Origin: Brasilonema angustatum HA4187-MV1
Lineage (GTDB): Bacteria; Cyanobacteriota; Cyanobacteriia; Cyanobacteriales; Nostocaceae
Length of the DNA: 64,000 nt
Assembly: GCA_019359695.1 (NCBI GenBank)
Contig: JAHHGV010000033.1
Span: 34,080-98,079 of the forward strand
Reading direction: 5' to 3'
In this document: piece after piece, positions 28,311-36,423 of the stretch
How positions within the stretch are numbered: the stretch's first letter is position 1
Layout of the letters: each line of letters begins with the position of its first letter
The notes under the pieces: generated by a model
The model's input: the letters and a program-made list of their open reading frames with translations, nothing else
The model's database searches: none
What the model was told of the DNA's origin: nothing
Translations under genes and position numbers: made by a program

Positions 28311-28820
28311 GTGTTTAAGCAAATTCTGACAGGTAGCTATATTTTTGTATTTCTTCTTGTCAGCAGCCTGTCGGCTCATGCACAAGCACCAAAACCTACA
28401 TCTCCATCTTCTTCTCCATCCCCTCAAGTTCCAGGAACACCCCAAACCAAAGTTAGTTCAGAGGAACTTCAGAAATTTGCAAACTCCATAAAACAGTTGA
28501 GGGTGATAAAGCAGGGAGCAGTTCAGCAGATGGGGGATGTTATAAGTAAGTCTGGTCTGAGTCAAGAACGATTTTTGGAAATATATAAATCACAGCAAAA
28601 TCCTCCAGAGAAGCTAAAACAAGCAATGACCCCACAGGAAAAACAACAATATGAAAAAGCTGTCACAAGTTTAAAGTCAATTCAGGAAAAAGCTGATACA
28701 AACATGCAGCAAGTCTTGCAAAAGGAAGGGTTAGGCCTAGAACGTTTTAATCAAATTCAAGTAGCAGTCAGCCAAGATCCGGCACTTAAGCAAAAAGTGC
28801 AGCAAATGATTAAAAGCTAG
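28311..28820 (+). CDS. Secreted DUF4168 protein
   Basis: A 169-residue protein with a clear signal peptide (hydrophobic residues 8-22, cleavage near AHAQA). A Pro/Ser-rich linker (PSSSPSPQVPG) precedes the DUF4168 domain, with EELQKFANSIKQL near 51-63 and repeated helical segments with LSQERFLEI and LGLERFNQI. The family is periplasmic or extracellular with unknown role. The start is GTG 28311, preceded by a strong ribosome-binding site (AAAGGAGG at 28295-28302). It stands alone. Confidence 0.85.
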   Translation: MFKQILTGSYIFVFLLVSSLSAHAQAPKPTSPSSSPSPQVPGTPQTKVSSEELQKFANSIKQLRVIKQGAVQQMGDVISKSGLSQERFLEIYKSQQNPPEKLKQAMTPQEKQQYEKAVTSLKSIQEKADTNMQQVLQKEGLGLERFNQIQVAVSQDPALKQKVQQMIKS

Positions 28821-29286
28821 TCTTGAAGGTCACGCCCAAAGAGTGTAAGCAATTTTGTGAATATGGGGATGCGATCGCGTAAGCGCAAGCGCACGAATCG
28901 GGAATTGCGCGTAGTGGTGAGGGGGTCCAGTCTTGGACGCCACTTCCTACCCTACGGGAAGCCGCTAGCCCCTAAGGGGGCGCTGCGCAAACGCGTCTAC
29001 AAGTCGGGCATTGCCCCCCCCAACAGAGTGGCTCCGCTTCCCGTCGATTGCGACCCCCCGTTAGCGCAGCGTGACCGCAGGGCATAGGTCATCCCCGTAG
29101 GGCTCCCAGAGGCGAGCTAGGCGCTGCTGCCAAAGGCAGATCGCACAAAGCATGATTATTTTGACGGGTGGTTGCACAAAGCGTATTGCTTTGCACAACC
29201 ACCTAAAATTTAATTAATCCCGAGTTGCATTCATTTTGATAAAATGTCATTTTACCAGTACTAGTCATCACCCCTCTGAGTCAATT
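28821..29286. other. Intergenic region built from GC-rich dispersed repeats
   Basis: 466 bp. 28870-29145 is a chain of GC-rich short repeats (GCGATCGCGTAAGCGCAAGCG, CCCCTAAGGGGGCGCTGCGC, GTTAGCGCAGCGTG, GCTGCTGCCAAAGGCAGATCGC). The nominal frame 28857-29087 is a by-product of these. A perfect 16-bp hairpin follows at 29167-29203. Confidence 0.6.
29167..29203. repeat. Perfect 16-bp inverted repeat with 5-base loop
   Basis: GGTGGTTGCACAAAGC at 29167-29182 and GCTTTGCACAACCACC at 29188-29203, loop GTATT, followed by TAAAATTTAATT. It could be a transcription terminator without a strong U-tract or a dispersed palindrome. Confidence 0.8.
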
Positions 29287-29394
29287 ATGGATAACGAGGT
29301 TGTTCTTTTTCTTGTCAGCGCCAGTGTTTTCATCCTCTACCTCATCTTCTCTGCGTTAACTGAAATGGGCACAAAGTTACCTTGGAAAAAATAG
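29287..29394 (+). CDS. Possible 35-residue single-span membrane protein
   Basis: A short frame not assignable to a family. It starts MDNEVVLFL, has one hydrophobic stretch of about 18 residues (LFLVSASVFILYLIFSAL) and ends in TKLPWKK. The acidic N-terminus and basic C-terminus would suit a small bitopic protein, such as the low-mass subunits of photosynthetic or NDH complexes, but I do not recognise it as any of them. The ribosome-binding site is weak (CTCTGAG). It lies between a strong hairpin and a family F repeat. Confidence 0.35.
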   Translation: MDNEVVLFLVSASVFILYLIFSALTEMGTKLPWKK

Positions 29395-29409
29395 CGTCAA
29401 GTGACCAAA

Positions 29410-29541
29410 ACTACTCCTTTATGTGCCCGTAATCCGTAGGAGAACCCGTAGGGTAGATTACCGTTTAGGTAGCACTCGGTGCACCGGGTGCAAGGGAGAA
29501 GAAATTACATCGGTAATCTTACACGCACAAAGGGGAGTAAT
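29410..29541. repeat. MITE-like repeat, family F
   Basis: Imperfect inverted ends: ACTACTCCTTTATGTGCCCG at the left and ACACGCACAAAGGGGAGTAA at the right, with an inner pair GTAGATTACCG and CGGTAATCTTAC. TACACCCC heptamers follow at about 29548-29575. No gene lies between here and 29690. Confidence 0.55.
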
Positions 29542-29689
29542 TGATCCCCTACACCCCTATCCCCCTACACCCCTAATTGCTGACTGAACTCTCAGCTTCA
29601 GGGGCGAGGTGAGCATTTATCTTATGACTGCTGCTGGATCGCACATTGTGTATATAATTCCAACAACAGAAAAAGGGAGTGTGGTTTCT

Positions 29690-30295
29690 ATGTCATCCAT
29701 CATCAGGTTTGCTACAGAACAAGATGCTGAGCAAGTTTTGGAAATTTACGCCCCCTTTTGCGAGTATTCACCTGTGTCTTTTGAAGTTCAACCACCAACT
29801 TACGATGAAATGCAGCAGCGGATTGCAAAAGTTCTACAGAAGTTGCCTTGGCTGGTGTGCGAACGTGATGGAGAAGTTCTAGGATATGTTTATGCTACAC
29901 CTCATAGAGACCGAACTGCCTATCAGTGGGCTGTTGATGTATCTGTTTATATCCATGAAGCAGTGCGTCGCTCGGGCGTAGGACGAGCTTTATATACATC
30001 GCTGTTTAAAATTCTCGTACTTCAAGGTTATTACAGCGCCTACGCAGGTGTCACTCTCCCAAACACAGCCAGTGAAAGACTTCATAAAGTAATGGGATTC
30101 CAGTTCATAGGAATATATCAAGGTGTGGGATACAAGTGTGGTGCGTGGCATGATGTCGTGTGGTATGAGCTATCTCTGCAACCGCGAACACCGAATCCTA
30201 AGCCTCCCATCAATATCAACGTATTACACAGTACCTTAGAATTAGAATACGCTTTGGCAAGTGGACTACCTTTCCTCAAGCTTGGTGTCCATTAA
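29690..30295 (+). CDS. GNAT N-acetyltransferase, phosphinothricin-acetyltransferase-like
   Basis: A 201-residue GNAT enzyme. It starts SSIIRFATEQDAEQVLEIYAP, has SFEVQPPTYDEMQQRI and VLGYVYATPHRDR, then the acetyl-CoA loop VRRSGVGRALY, and NTASERLHKVMGFQFIG. This order is that of the Pat/Bar group, which acetylates amino groups of small molecules such as methionine sulfoximine or phosphinothricin. The natural substrate in cyanobacteria is not known. ATG 29690 is preferred over an in-frame TTG 81 bp upstream because the family begins there. About 30 residues at the C-terminus lie beyond the domain. murJ follows after 116 bp on the same strand. Confidence 0.88.
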   Translation: MSSIIRFATEQDAEQVLEIYAPFCEYSPVSFEVQPPTYDEMQQRIAKVLQKLPWLVCERDGEVLGYVYATPHRDRTAYQWAVDVSVYIHEAVRRSGVGRALYTSLFKILVLQGYYSAYAGVTLPNTASERLHKVMGFQFIGIYQGVGYKCGAWHDVVWYELSLQPRTPNPKPPININVLHSTLELEYALASGLPFLKLGVH

Positions 30296-30411
30296 GAAAT
30301 TATTTCACACATTGAGATTTTTGATTTTTGCCAAACTACCCTGACAAACTGCTAAATTTCAAGTTAAATGTTTCAAGATATGCGCCTTCAGAAAGTGGTC
30401 AGGTACTATTT

Positions 30412-32028
30412 GTGACACAAGAACAAAAAGCCTCTCGTTCTTTTGCCGGAATTGCTGGCATTATCGCCGTTGCTACGTTAATCAGCAAATTTTTTGGGCT
30501 GGTACGCGAACAAGCGATCGCCGCCGCTTTTGGTGCGGGGGGTGTTGTCGATGCTTATAACTTCGCTTACATGATCCCTAGTTTTCTGCTAATATTGCTA
30601 GGTGGGGTTAATGGACCATTCCATAGTGCGATCGTCAGCGTTCTAGCCAGGCGCAAGCAAGAAGAAGCTGCTCCCTTGGTGGAAACAATGACAACCCTTG
30701 TGGGTGGTTTGCTGCTTTTGGTAACGATTTTCCTGGTGATATTTGCTCCTAACTTGATTGACTTAGTAGCACCAGGTTTGGATACCGTTCCTAACGGAGC
30801 ATTCGTGAAAGAAAGCGCCATTGTGCAACTGAGGATAATGGCACCGATGGCAGTTTTAGCAGGACTGATTGGTATTGGTTTTGGGACTCTCAACACAGCG
30901 AATCAATACTGGCTACTTTCTCTGAGTCCTTTATTTTCCAGCATTATTCTAATTCTAGGTTTGGGTATCCTCGCTCTGCAACTAGGTCATAAAATTAGCT
31001 CTCCTCAATATGCCATTTTAGGCGGAATGGTTTTAGCAGGAGGCACCCTAGCCGGAGCATTCCTGCAATGGTTGATACAGCAAATTGCCCAAGCACGAGC
31101 AGGGTTGGGTACATTGCGCCTGCGATTTAATTTTAAGCAGCCAGGGGTGAGCGACGTACTCAAAATTATGGCACCAGCAACCTTTTCTTCTGGGATGTTG
31201 CAAATTAATCTCTACACAGATATGTATTTTGCATCGTTCATCCCCTCTGCTCCTTCTGGGTTGCGTTATTCCAATATCTTGGTGCAAACTCCTTTAGGAA
31301 TTATTTCTAATATCATTTTGTTACCTTTATTACCAATATTTTCTCGACTAGCTGCACCGGAAAATTGGACAGAGCTAAAATTGCGAATTCGCCAAGGAAT
31401 GATACTTACTGCCTTCACTATGTTACCAATGGGAGCGCTAATGATGGCGCTGTCTGATCCCATTGTACGAGTGGTTTATGAACGCGGTGCTTTTAAGCAA
31501 GGAGACTCAGCGCTGGTTTCCTCCATACTAGTTGCTTCTGGTTTGGGAATGTTCGTCTATTTGGGGCGAGATGTTTTGGTGCGCGTGTTTTATGCTTTGG
31601 GTGATGGTCAGACACCATTTCGCGTTAGTATGATTAACATCATATTCAACGCTTTGCTAGATTGGATTTTGTTTAAACCTTTCGGTGCTCCTGGTTTGGT
31701 ACTAGCAACAGTTGGAGTAAATTTCATCTCGTTATTAATGTTGTTATGGTTGCTTGATCGCAGGCTGGATGGTTTACGTTGGCGCGAGTGGAGTTTGCCA
31801 ATTTTAGGTTTAGCTACTGCAAGCTTGGTAGCTGGAGGAGCAAGCTACGGCACTCTTGAGGTTTTGCAGAAGTTTTTAGGTGAAGATGCTTTACAAATTC
31901 AACTGGTGCAAATATCTATTGCTGGTTTAGTCGGCATCGGCGTTTTTGCTGTGATTGTTGCCATGATGAAATTACCGGAGATCGAGATTTTTGTATCTCG
32001 TCTGCGTGAGCGCTTTTTAAGAAGATAA
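30412..32028 (+). CDS. murJ: Lipid II flippase MurJ (MviN)
   Basis: An integral inner-membrane protein of 538 residues with about 14 hydrophobic spans, which moves lipid II across the membrane for peptidoglycan synthesis. Family marks are the N-terminal GIIAVATLISKFFGLVREQAIAAAFG region, PSFLLILLGGVNGPFHSAIV, and FYALGDGQTPFRVSMINI with the conserved loop before the C-terminal spans. GTG 30412 (MTQEQKASRS) is chosen over TTG 30328, which adds 28 residues not usual in the family, though the longer form cannot be excluded. It may be co-transcribed with the upstream acetyltransferase. Confidence 0.93.
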   Translation: MTQEQKASRSFAGIAGIIAVATLISKFFGLVREQAIAAAFGAGGVVDAYNFAYMIPSFLLILLGGVNGPFHSAIVSVLARRKQEEAAPLVETMTTLVGGLLLLVTIFLVIFAPNLIDLVAPGLDTVPNGAFVKESAIVQLRIMAPMAVLAGLIGIGFGTLNTANQYWLLSLSPLFSSIILILGLGILALQLGHKISSPQYAILGGMVLAGGTLAGAFLQWLIQQIAQARAGLGTLRLRFNFKQPGVSDVLKIMAPATFSSGMLQINLYTDMYFASFIPSAPSGLRYSNILVQTPLGIISNIILLPLLPIFSRLAAPENWTELKLRIRQGMILTAFTMLPMGALMMALSDPIVRVVYERGAFKQGDSALVSSILVASGLGMFVYLGRDVLVRVFYALGDGQTPFRVSMINIIFNALLDWILFKPFGAPGLVLATVGVNFISLLMLLWLLDRRLDGLRWREWSLPILGLATASLVAGGASYGTLEVLQKFLGEDALQIQLVQISIAGLVGIGVFAVIVAMMKLPEIEIFVSRLRERFLRR

Positions 32029-32327
32029 ATATTGTTAAGTGGGTGGATAAAACTAAACTAATGGTGGGCATTGCCTACCAAAAGCTTGTAACCATTGCAG
32101 AAAAACTATTTGAGGCAATGCCCACCCTACTGATATGTGTTATTTGTTTATATTCACATATTGCTCTCTATTATACCTCAAATATGTGAGCGTAGGCTCA
32201 TCTGGCTGGGTGAAACAGTTTCACCCACTTGGATCGCCTAAGTGCGTGAGGTTAAATTTTGTTAAAAAAGGGATTCTAGTACTAGAGAAGATTGATTGTA
32301 CTTATTCACTCTAGTTAAGAGAAACCT
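32029..32327. other. Intergenic region with two palindromes
   Basis: 299 bp. GGTGGGCATTGCC (32063-32075) pairs with GGCAATGCCCACC (32114-32126); the same palindrome type is nested in the repeat at 17722. A shorter perfect palindrome, GGGTGAAACAGTTTCACCC (32208-32226), lies about 100 bp before the next gene and could be an operator. Confidence 0.55.
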
Positions 32328-32864
32328 ATGAAACTTACAAAATTATTAGCTTCTACAATTGCTGTTGCTTCTGTTGTTCTTTCTGCAGGAATTGCTTCAG
32401 CTCAAAACGTTCCAACTCAAGAAACTGCAGCACGTGGTATGAACGGTAGCTACGTTGGTGCTGGTGTTTCTGCTGGCGTTACCAATGGCGGACGACAAAA
32501 TGATGCGGCTACCTTCGGTGGAAATGTTCAAGGACGGTACGCTGTTCCTAATGCGCCTGTTTCTGTTCGCGGTTCTGTTTTGTTTGGTGGTGATTCAACT
32601 GCAATTATACCAACATTAACATACGATGCACCCATCGCGAAAAACACTAACGTTTACATCGGTGGTGGTTACGCTTTTCAGACTAATGAAGGTTATGCAA
32701 GCCAATTGGGAAATAAGAATGCACCTGTCTTAACTGTTGGTGCGGAAACACAAGTAGGTAAAAACACCGTTCTCTATAGTGATGCTAAGTGGGGTATTGA
32801 CGCTTATAGAGGCAGCGATGCTGATGCCCTCAGCTTACAAGCCGGAGTTGGTTACCGCTTCTAA
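32328..32864 (+). CDS. Putative small outer-membrane beta-barrel protein
   Basis: A 178-residue secreted protein. The signal peptide spans about residues 1-25 (KLLASTIAVASVVLSAGIASA). The mature part alternates hydrophobic and polar residues with many Gly and Tyr (SYVGAGVSAGV, NVYIGGGYAF, VLTVGAETQV, LSLQAGVGYRF). It ends in an aromatic residue (YRF), the outer-membrane insertion signal of beta-barrels. It resembles porin-like or OmpA-like 8-strand barrels found in cyanobacteria. No function is assigned. The start at ATG 32328 is preceded by AAGAGAAACCT. A likely terminator follows at 32915. Confidence 0.75.
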   Translation: MKLTKLLASTIAVASVVLSAGIASAQNVPTQETAARGMNGSYVGAGVSAGVTNGGRQNDAATFGGNVQGRYAVPNAPVSVRGSVLFGGDSTAIIPTLTYDAPIAKNTNVYIGGGYAFQTNEGYASQLGNKNAPVLTVGAETQVGKNTVLYSDAKWGIDAYRGSDADALSLQAGVGYRF

Positions 32865-32914
32865 TCCTTCATTGTCAGTAAAGAAGGATTCTGATGCGAA
32901 ATCACCAAATTTAT

Positions 32915-32972
32915 AGGAGTAGTGAAGCTTTTCCTCTGATTTCAGGAGCTTCACTGCTCCTTCGCTATTTTT
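32915..32972 (+). terminator. Rho-independent-type terminator after the barrel gene
   Basis: AGGAGTAGTGAAGCT (32915-32929) can pair with AGCTTCACTGCTCCT (32947-32961), with one mismatch, followed by TCGCTATTTTT. It lies about 50 bp after the stop codon. Confidence 0.7.
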
Positions 32973-33002
32973 GTAGCAATGAACATAATAAGTAGCTCAA
33001 TT

Positions 33003-33169
33003 CAGATCTTGCATCATACTTTTCGTCCGCCAAGAAATAAATTTCTTGGCTCAAAGTCTAAGTCCGTTAAAACGGACTGAGTAAGTTTTTCAGTCCGTTT
33101 TAACGGACTTGGTTTATTAGCCCAGAACTTGAGTTCTGGGCGTACTCAGCCGGAGGTGCAAGATCTGAG
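33003..33169. repeat. MITE-like repeat, family B, simple copy
   Basis: Ends CAGATCTTGCATC and GGTGCAAGATCTG. Inside are three nested palindromes: AAATAAATTTCTTGG, AGTCCGTTAAAACGGACT (twice, in opposite context) and CCCAGAACTTGAGTTCTGGG. The same modules occur in the compound copy at 17722-18092. Confidence 0.75.
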
Positions 33170-33190
33170 TCAACCTAATTAAACGTAAAA

Positions 33191-33510
33191 TGTCATTGCG
33201 AGCGAAACGAAGTGGAGCGAAGCAATCTCCCCGAATCACAAACTACTACAACAGAACACAACTTGATATAACTGGACAGATATATTTAATGTCCGCAGCG
33301 TTAGCGCAGCGTGCCTGGAGGGCATACGAAGCGAAGCGATCGCAAAGACAGGAGATTGCTTCACTCCACAACAGAACGCAACTTGGTATAAGTGGACAGA
33401 TATATTTAATGTCCGCAGCGTTAGCGCAGCGTGCCCGGAGGGCATACGAAGCGAAGCGATCGCAAAGACAGGAGATTGCTTCGTCTCACCTCGTTCCACT
33501 CGCAATGACA
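33191..33510. repeat. REP-like inverted pair enclosing a 120-bp direct repeat
   Basis: TGTCATTGCGAGCGAAACG.. (33191-33230) and its inverted copy ending CTCGCAATGACA (33471-33510) form a BIME-like pair. Between them, a unit starting ACAACAGAACRCAACTT is present at 33248-33362 and 33368-33482 with a few differences, and carries GTTAGCGCAGCGTGCC modules. A fragment of the same unit recurs near 38220. Reading frames through this area are repeat-derived. Confidence 0.8.
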
Positions 33511-33849
33511 TATCACAAGTATTTTGCCGGACATGGCATCACTCAATTGCACCCAGCTTTTTTACAACTCGGGAGAAATTTATCAGAATGTGCTGCCAAA
33601 TATCGACGGTTTTGCCAAAAATATCGACCGCAGGCGAAACCAGAAAAACGAAACTACTGGGGCAGTAGCTTTTTGCCGTCACTATTAAAAAGTAAGAACA
33701 AAGCAAAGAAGTCTACCGGACAGATGAGTTTACCTTGGGACAAGCAAAGAGTCACAGAATGTACGGAAGTGCGAGAGGTAGCAGAAAAATTTATTCGAGC
33801 GAACTGCTATCTACCGCCTGTGCCAGGTATCGGATTTGTGGAATGCTGA
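33505..33849 (+). pseudogene. C-terminal remnant of a REP-associated (Y1-type) transposase
   Basis: The frame from about 33540 encodes LHPAFLQLG, then ECAAKYRRFCQKYRP, KPEKRNYWGSSFL, GQMSLPWD and REVAEKFIRANCY. The HPAFLQLG and YR.FC segments resemble the tail of IS200-like/RAYT transposases of cyanobacteria; the likeness is from memory. The catalytic N-terminal half (HUH and Tyr) is absent and replaced by the REP-like repeats, so this is a dead fragment. Its place directly beside REP-like palindromes fits a RAYT origin. Confidence 0.45.
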
Positions 33850-33915
33850 TTCTATCGTGGAAAGGGGCGTTGTAATAAATCTTTACAAAATTCGGAAACG
33901 CTTATATGCTAAAGT

Positions 33916-36420
33916 TTACAAGTCGCAACGCGAGACGAAAAGGTTGAGGAAAAGGTGCCAAAAAAAATTAATAGGATCTATTATCCGTAGTATAGGGTAT
34001 GATCCCCGTAATAATGGGTATTTTTTTATACGCTCGTTCACTTTAGAGTAACTTAAGTCTAAGTCTCCCGTTTCTTTATCCGAATCCGACCATCCAACTG
34101 CCTTGGCAAACCGAAAATAATTTTTTTCATCTTCGCTAGTCCAGTCTTTTAATTTTATACCCAGTCTATTCCTAGTCTTAATCCATATTTCTTTTTGTAC
34201 ACTAAAGCCAAAACGTTTGTCTGAATTGGTGATCCAAAGCTGATCTATTTTTCGCAAGTCCGGACAAGAAAAACTATTAATGTTGTCTTCTTCTAAATAT
34301 CTTTCTTCTTCTCTTTTAGCAATATTGAGCATGAGTTGGTATGTTTGTCTATCTGCTGCTTCCCAATTTTTTGATTTCAAAGAATATTCAAGTTGAGCAT
34401 AGAAATGTTGGGTAAGAGATTTTTCAACCCGTTTTCTCAATTCTTCTTCTGTGTCACTTTGGGAAAGCACCTTTATTAAACTTCGATGGACAGATTCAAT
34501 ATCTGTGGGTGTGATCAGTAATTGATGTTTTTTGGTAAAGGGGCTAGTTTGTTGTGAGTATTTTTTAATAATATTAAATGCTGTTTGATAAGATTCTATA
34601 GCTTGGCTTGTTTGTTTTGTATGTACTAGCAAGTCACCTTGGATTTTATGAGTCAATACTTTAATTTGTAATCCTTCATTAGAAGTAATAATATCTCTAC
34701 TCGCTTCTAAAATATTTCGACTTTTTGTAATTGCATTTTCTGCTTTATTCAACTCTCCCAGTTGCTGATATGCTTGTGATATAGAAGTAAATATCATTGC
34801 TTTTTTAAATTCCTGATTTTCAATTACATAAGATAAACCTATTTCTCGCCTAGCCTGATTTGCTTCCGATAACTTGTTTTCCTTGTCGAGTCTTTCACTT
34901 AGTTTGGATAAATCGTATAAATCTGAGAGATAGTTAGTCTTTTCTCGTATTTCGTCAAGCTCCCTACCTGCCCAAATTACAGAAATTGCTGCTCCTACCA
35001 ACGTCATCACCAAAACAACAGAACCAACACGAATCCGCCGTTGAGCTTTGCGATTAGCCTCAGCTAGTACCTGATTTCTTGACTCAACCGCTTCCTTATC
35101 CTTCCTTTCTCTCTCCAAAGCAGCTTCTTGTTCTTTTGCAGCGATTTCCTCTTGAATCTCTTTCTCTTTACTAGCTGCTAAATACTGTTTATCTTGATAA
35201 CTTAAGTTCTTATCACTTGCCCATTCTTCAGCTTCTTGTAATGCCTTCCCCCTCAACAATCGTGATTCATCGCTTCCTCCAGAAGCCACCCAAAACCTAA
35301 AACTTTCGGAGTAAGGACGCAGATTCTTTAATTGGTTTTCAATCCAGTTGGCGTCAAAAATCTCTTGATAAATGGAATTATAAACTCTTAACTTGTTGTG
35401 CTGCCTAACAACTAATCCTGAAAGTTGTAACTCACTTTGCTCTAAAGTATCATCTGCAGTTATCTTAGATTCTTCTTCCGCCAGCCGAACTTGTTGATAC
35501 AGTTCCAGCAAATACCCTGCCCGTTGTTCATTCCGCAAAATTCTCGCTCGAATAGTTCGTAAATGCTCTGGTTCATCTTGAGATTCCCAGTTTTCAATGA
35601 TACGAGATTTCACCACCTGTTCAACAGAACGAGGATTGTCTTGAAAAGACTCCTCAACCATAAACTGACACAGCTTTTGCGTCAGAAACGGTTGTCCTCC
35701 CGTCCAGTATAAAATTTCCTTCATGACTGCTTGAGGAGCATTAAATTTCCCCTGCAAACCCTTTTCTAACGGTTCAACTTCATGCAATCGAAACCCAGTC
35801 AAAGAGATAGCTTTACCAATATTAAACGGAGTGCGTTGTTTATCTTCAATTAAATTGCTGGGTGATGCGACTCCCAACAAGCAAAAGCTGAGGCGATTAT
35901 ATTCGGGATTATCAGGACGCAGATTGTGACAAGCACGGATAAAGGCAAAAAAATCATCTGTAGGAAACTTGAGACTGAGAACACTATCAATTTCATCAAT
36001 AAAAATAACGATGTTTTCTTTAATTTCTGCAAGTAGCTTCTTTTCTAAAAAATTCCCAAATCGTAATAAAGATGAGTTTAACTGGTTTTGGGACCACCAC
36101 TCCTTGAAATTGACGTCCAAGTCAAAGCTGTCAATCAGCTTAACAATCAAATCTGCATACCAATTTTCTTGTGTAGCACTCTGAATACTGACAGAGGATA
36201 AATCAATAGACGCACACTCTACGCCAGCTTCTAAAAGTCGGCTCATTGTTCTCACGCGCAGGCTGGACTTTCCGCTTTGCCTAGAATTCAGCACATAACA
36301 AAACTTTCCTTTTAGAAGTGCGTCAAACAATTCGTTATCAGCTTCCCTTGTCACATATGTGCTGGCATTTCCGGGTAAGCTGCCAGAAAAGATATATTCG
36401 TTAATATATTCCTCAACCAT
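33916..36420 (-). CDS. AAA-like (STAND-type) ATPase with membrane span and helical-repeat C-terminus
   Basis: An 834-residue protein. The N-terminal AAA-like domain of the cyanobacterial PF14516 type has Walker A NSRQSGKSSL (45-54), Walker B NIVIFIDEID (136-145, D142/E143) and the later motif YWTGGQPFLTQKLC (239-251). A winged-helix-like region leads to RGKALQEAEEWASDKNLSYQD (390-410), a linker common before effector or repeat parts in such proteins. A charged coiled coil (420-460) precedes one membrane span (about 464-484). A helical, TPR-like region follows (500-800). It starts 3 bp after the CHAT-AAA gene and must be co-transcribed with it. I infer a signalling ATPase with the helical part as sensor or partner-binding region. 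Confidence 0.8.
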   Translation of the reverse strand: MVEEYINEYIFSGSLPGNASTYVTREADNELFDALLKGKFCYVLNSRQSGKSSLRVRTMSRLLEAGVECASIDLSSVSIQSATQENWYADLIVKLIDSFDLDVNFKEWWSQNQLNSSLLRFGNFLEKKLLAEIKENIVIFIDEIDSVLSLKFPTDDFFAFIRACHNLRPDNPEYNRLSFCLLGVASPSNLIEDKQRTPFNIGKAISLTGFRLHEVEPLEKGLQGKFNAPQAVMKEILYWTGGQPFLTQKLCQFMVEESFQDNPRSVEQVVKSRIIENWESQDEPEHLRTIRARILRNEQRAGYLLELYQQVRLAEEESKITADDTLEQSELQLSGLVVRQHNKLRVYNSIYQEIFDANWIENQLKNLRPYSESFRFWVASGGSDESRLLRGKALQEAEEWASDKNLSYQDKQYLAASKEKEIQEEIAAKEQEAALERERKDKEAVESRNQVLAEANRKAQRRIRVGSVVLVMTLVGAAISVIWAGRELDEIREKTNYLSDLYDLSKLSERLDKENKLSEANQARREIGLSYVIENQEFKKAMIFTSISQAYQQLGELNKAENAITKSRNILEASRDIITSNEGLQIKVLTHKIQGDLLVHTKQTSQAIESYQTAFNIIKKYSQQTSPFTKKHQLLITPTDIESVHRSLIKVLSQSDTEEELRKRVEKSLTQHFYAQLEYSLKSKNWEAADRQTYQLMLNIAKREEERYLEEDNINSFSCPDLRKIDQLWITNSDKRFGFSVQKEIWIKTRNRLGIKLKDWTSEDEKNYFRFAKAVGWSDSDKETGDLDLSYSKVNERIKKYPLLRGSYPILRIIDPINFFWHLFLNLFVSRCDL

Positions 36421-36423
36421 ATC

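Noticed and set aside
28857..29087. Open frame of 76 codons
   Set aside because: Built from GC-rich dispersed repeats that stay open by composition.
33190..33504. N-terminal part of a 219-codon frame
   Set aside because: REP-like and 120-bp repeats, translated in phase by chance with the transposase tail downstream.
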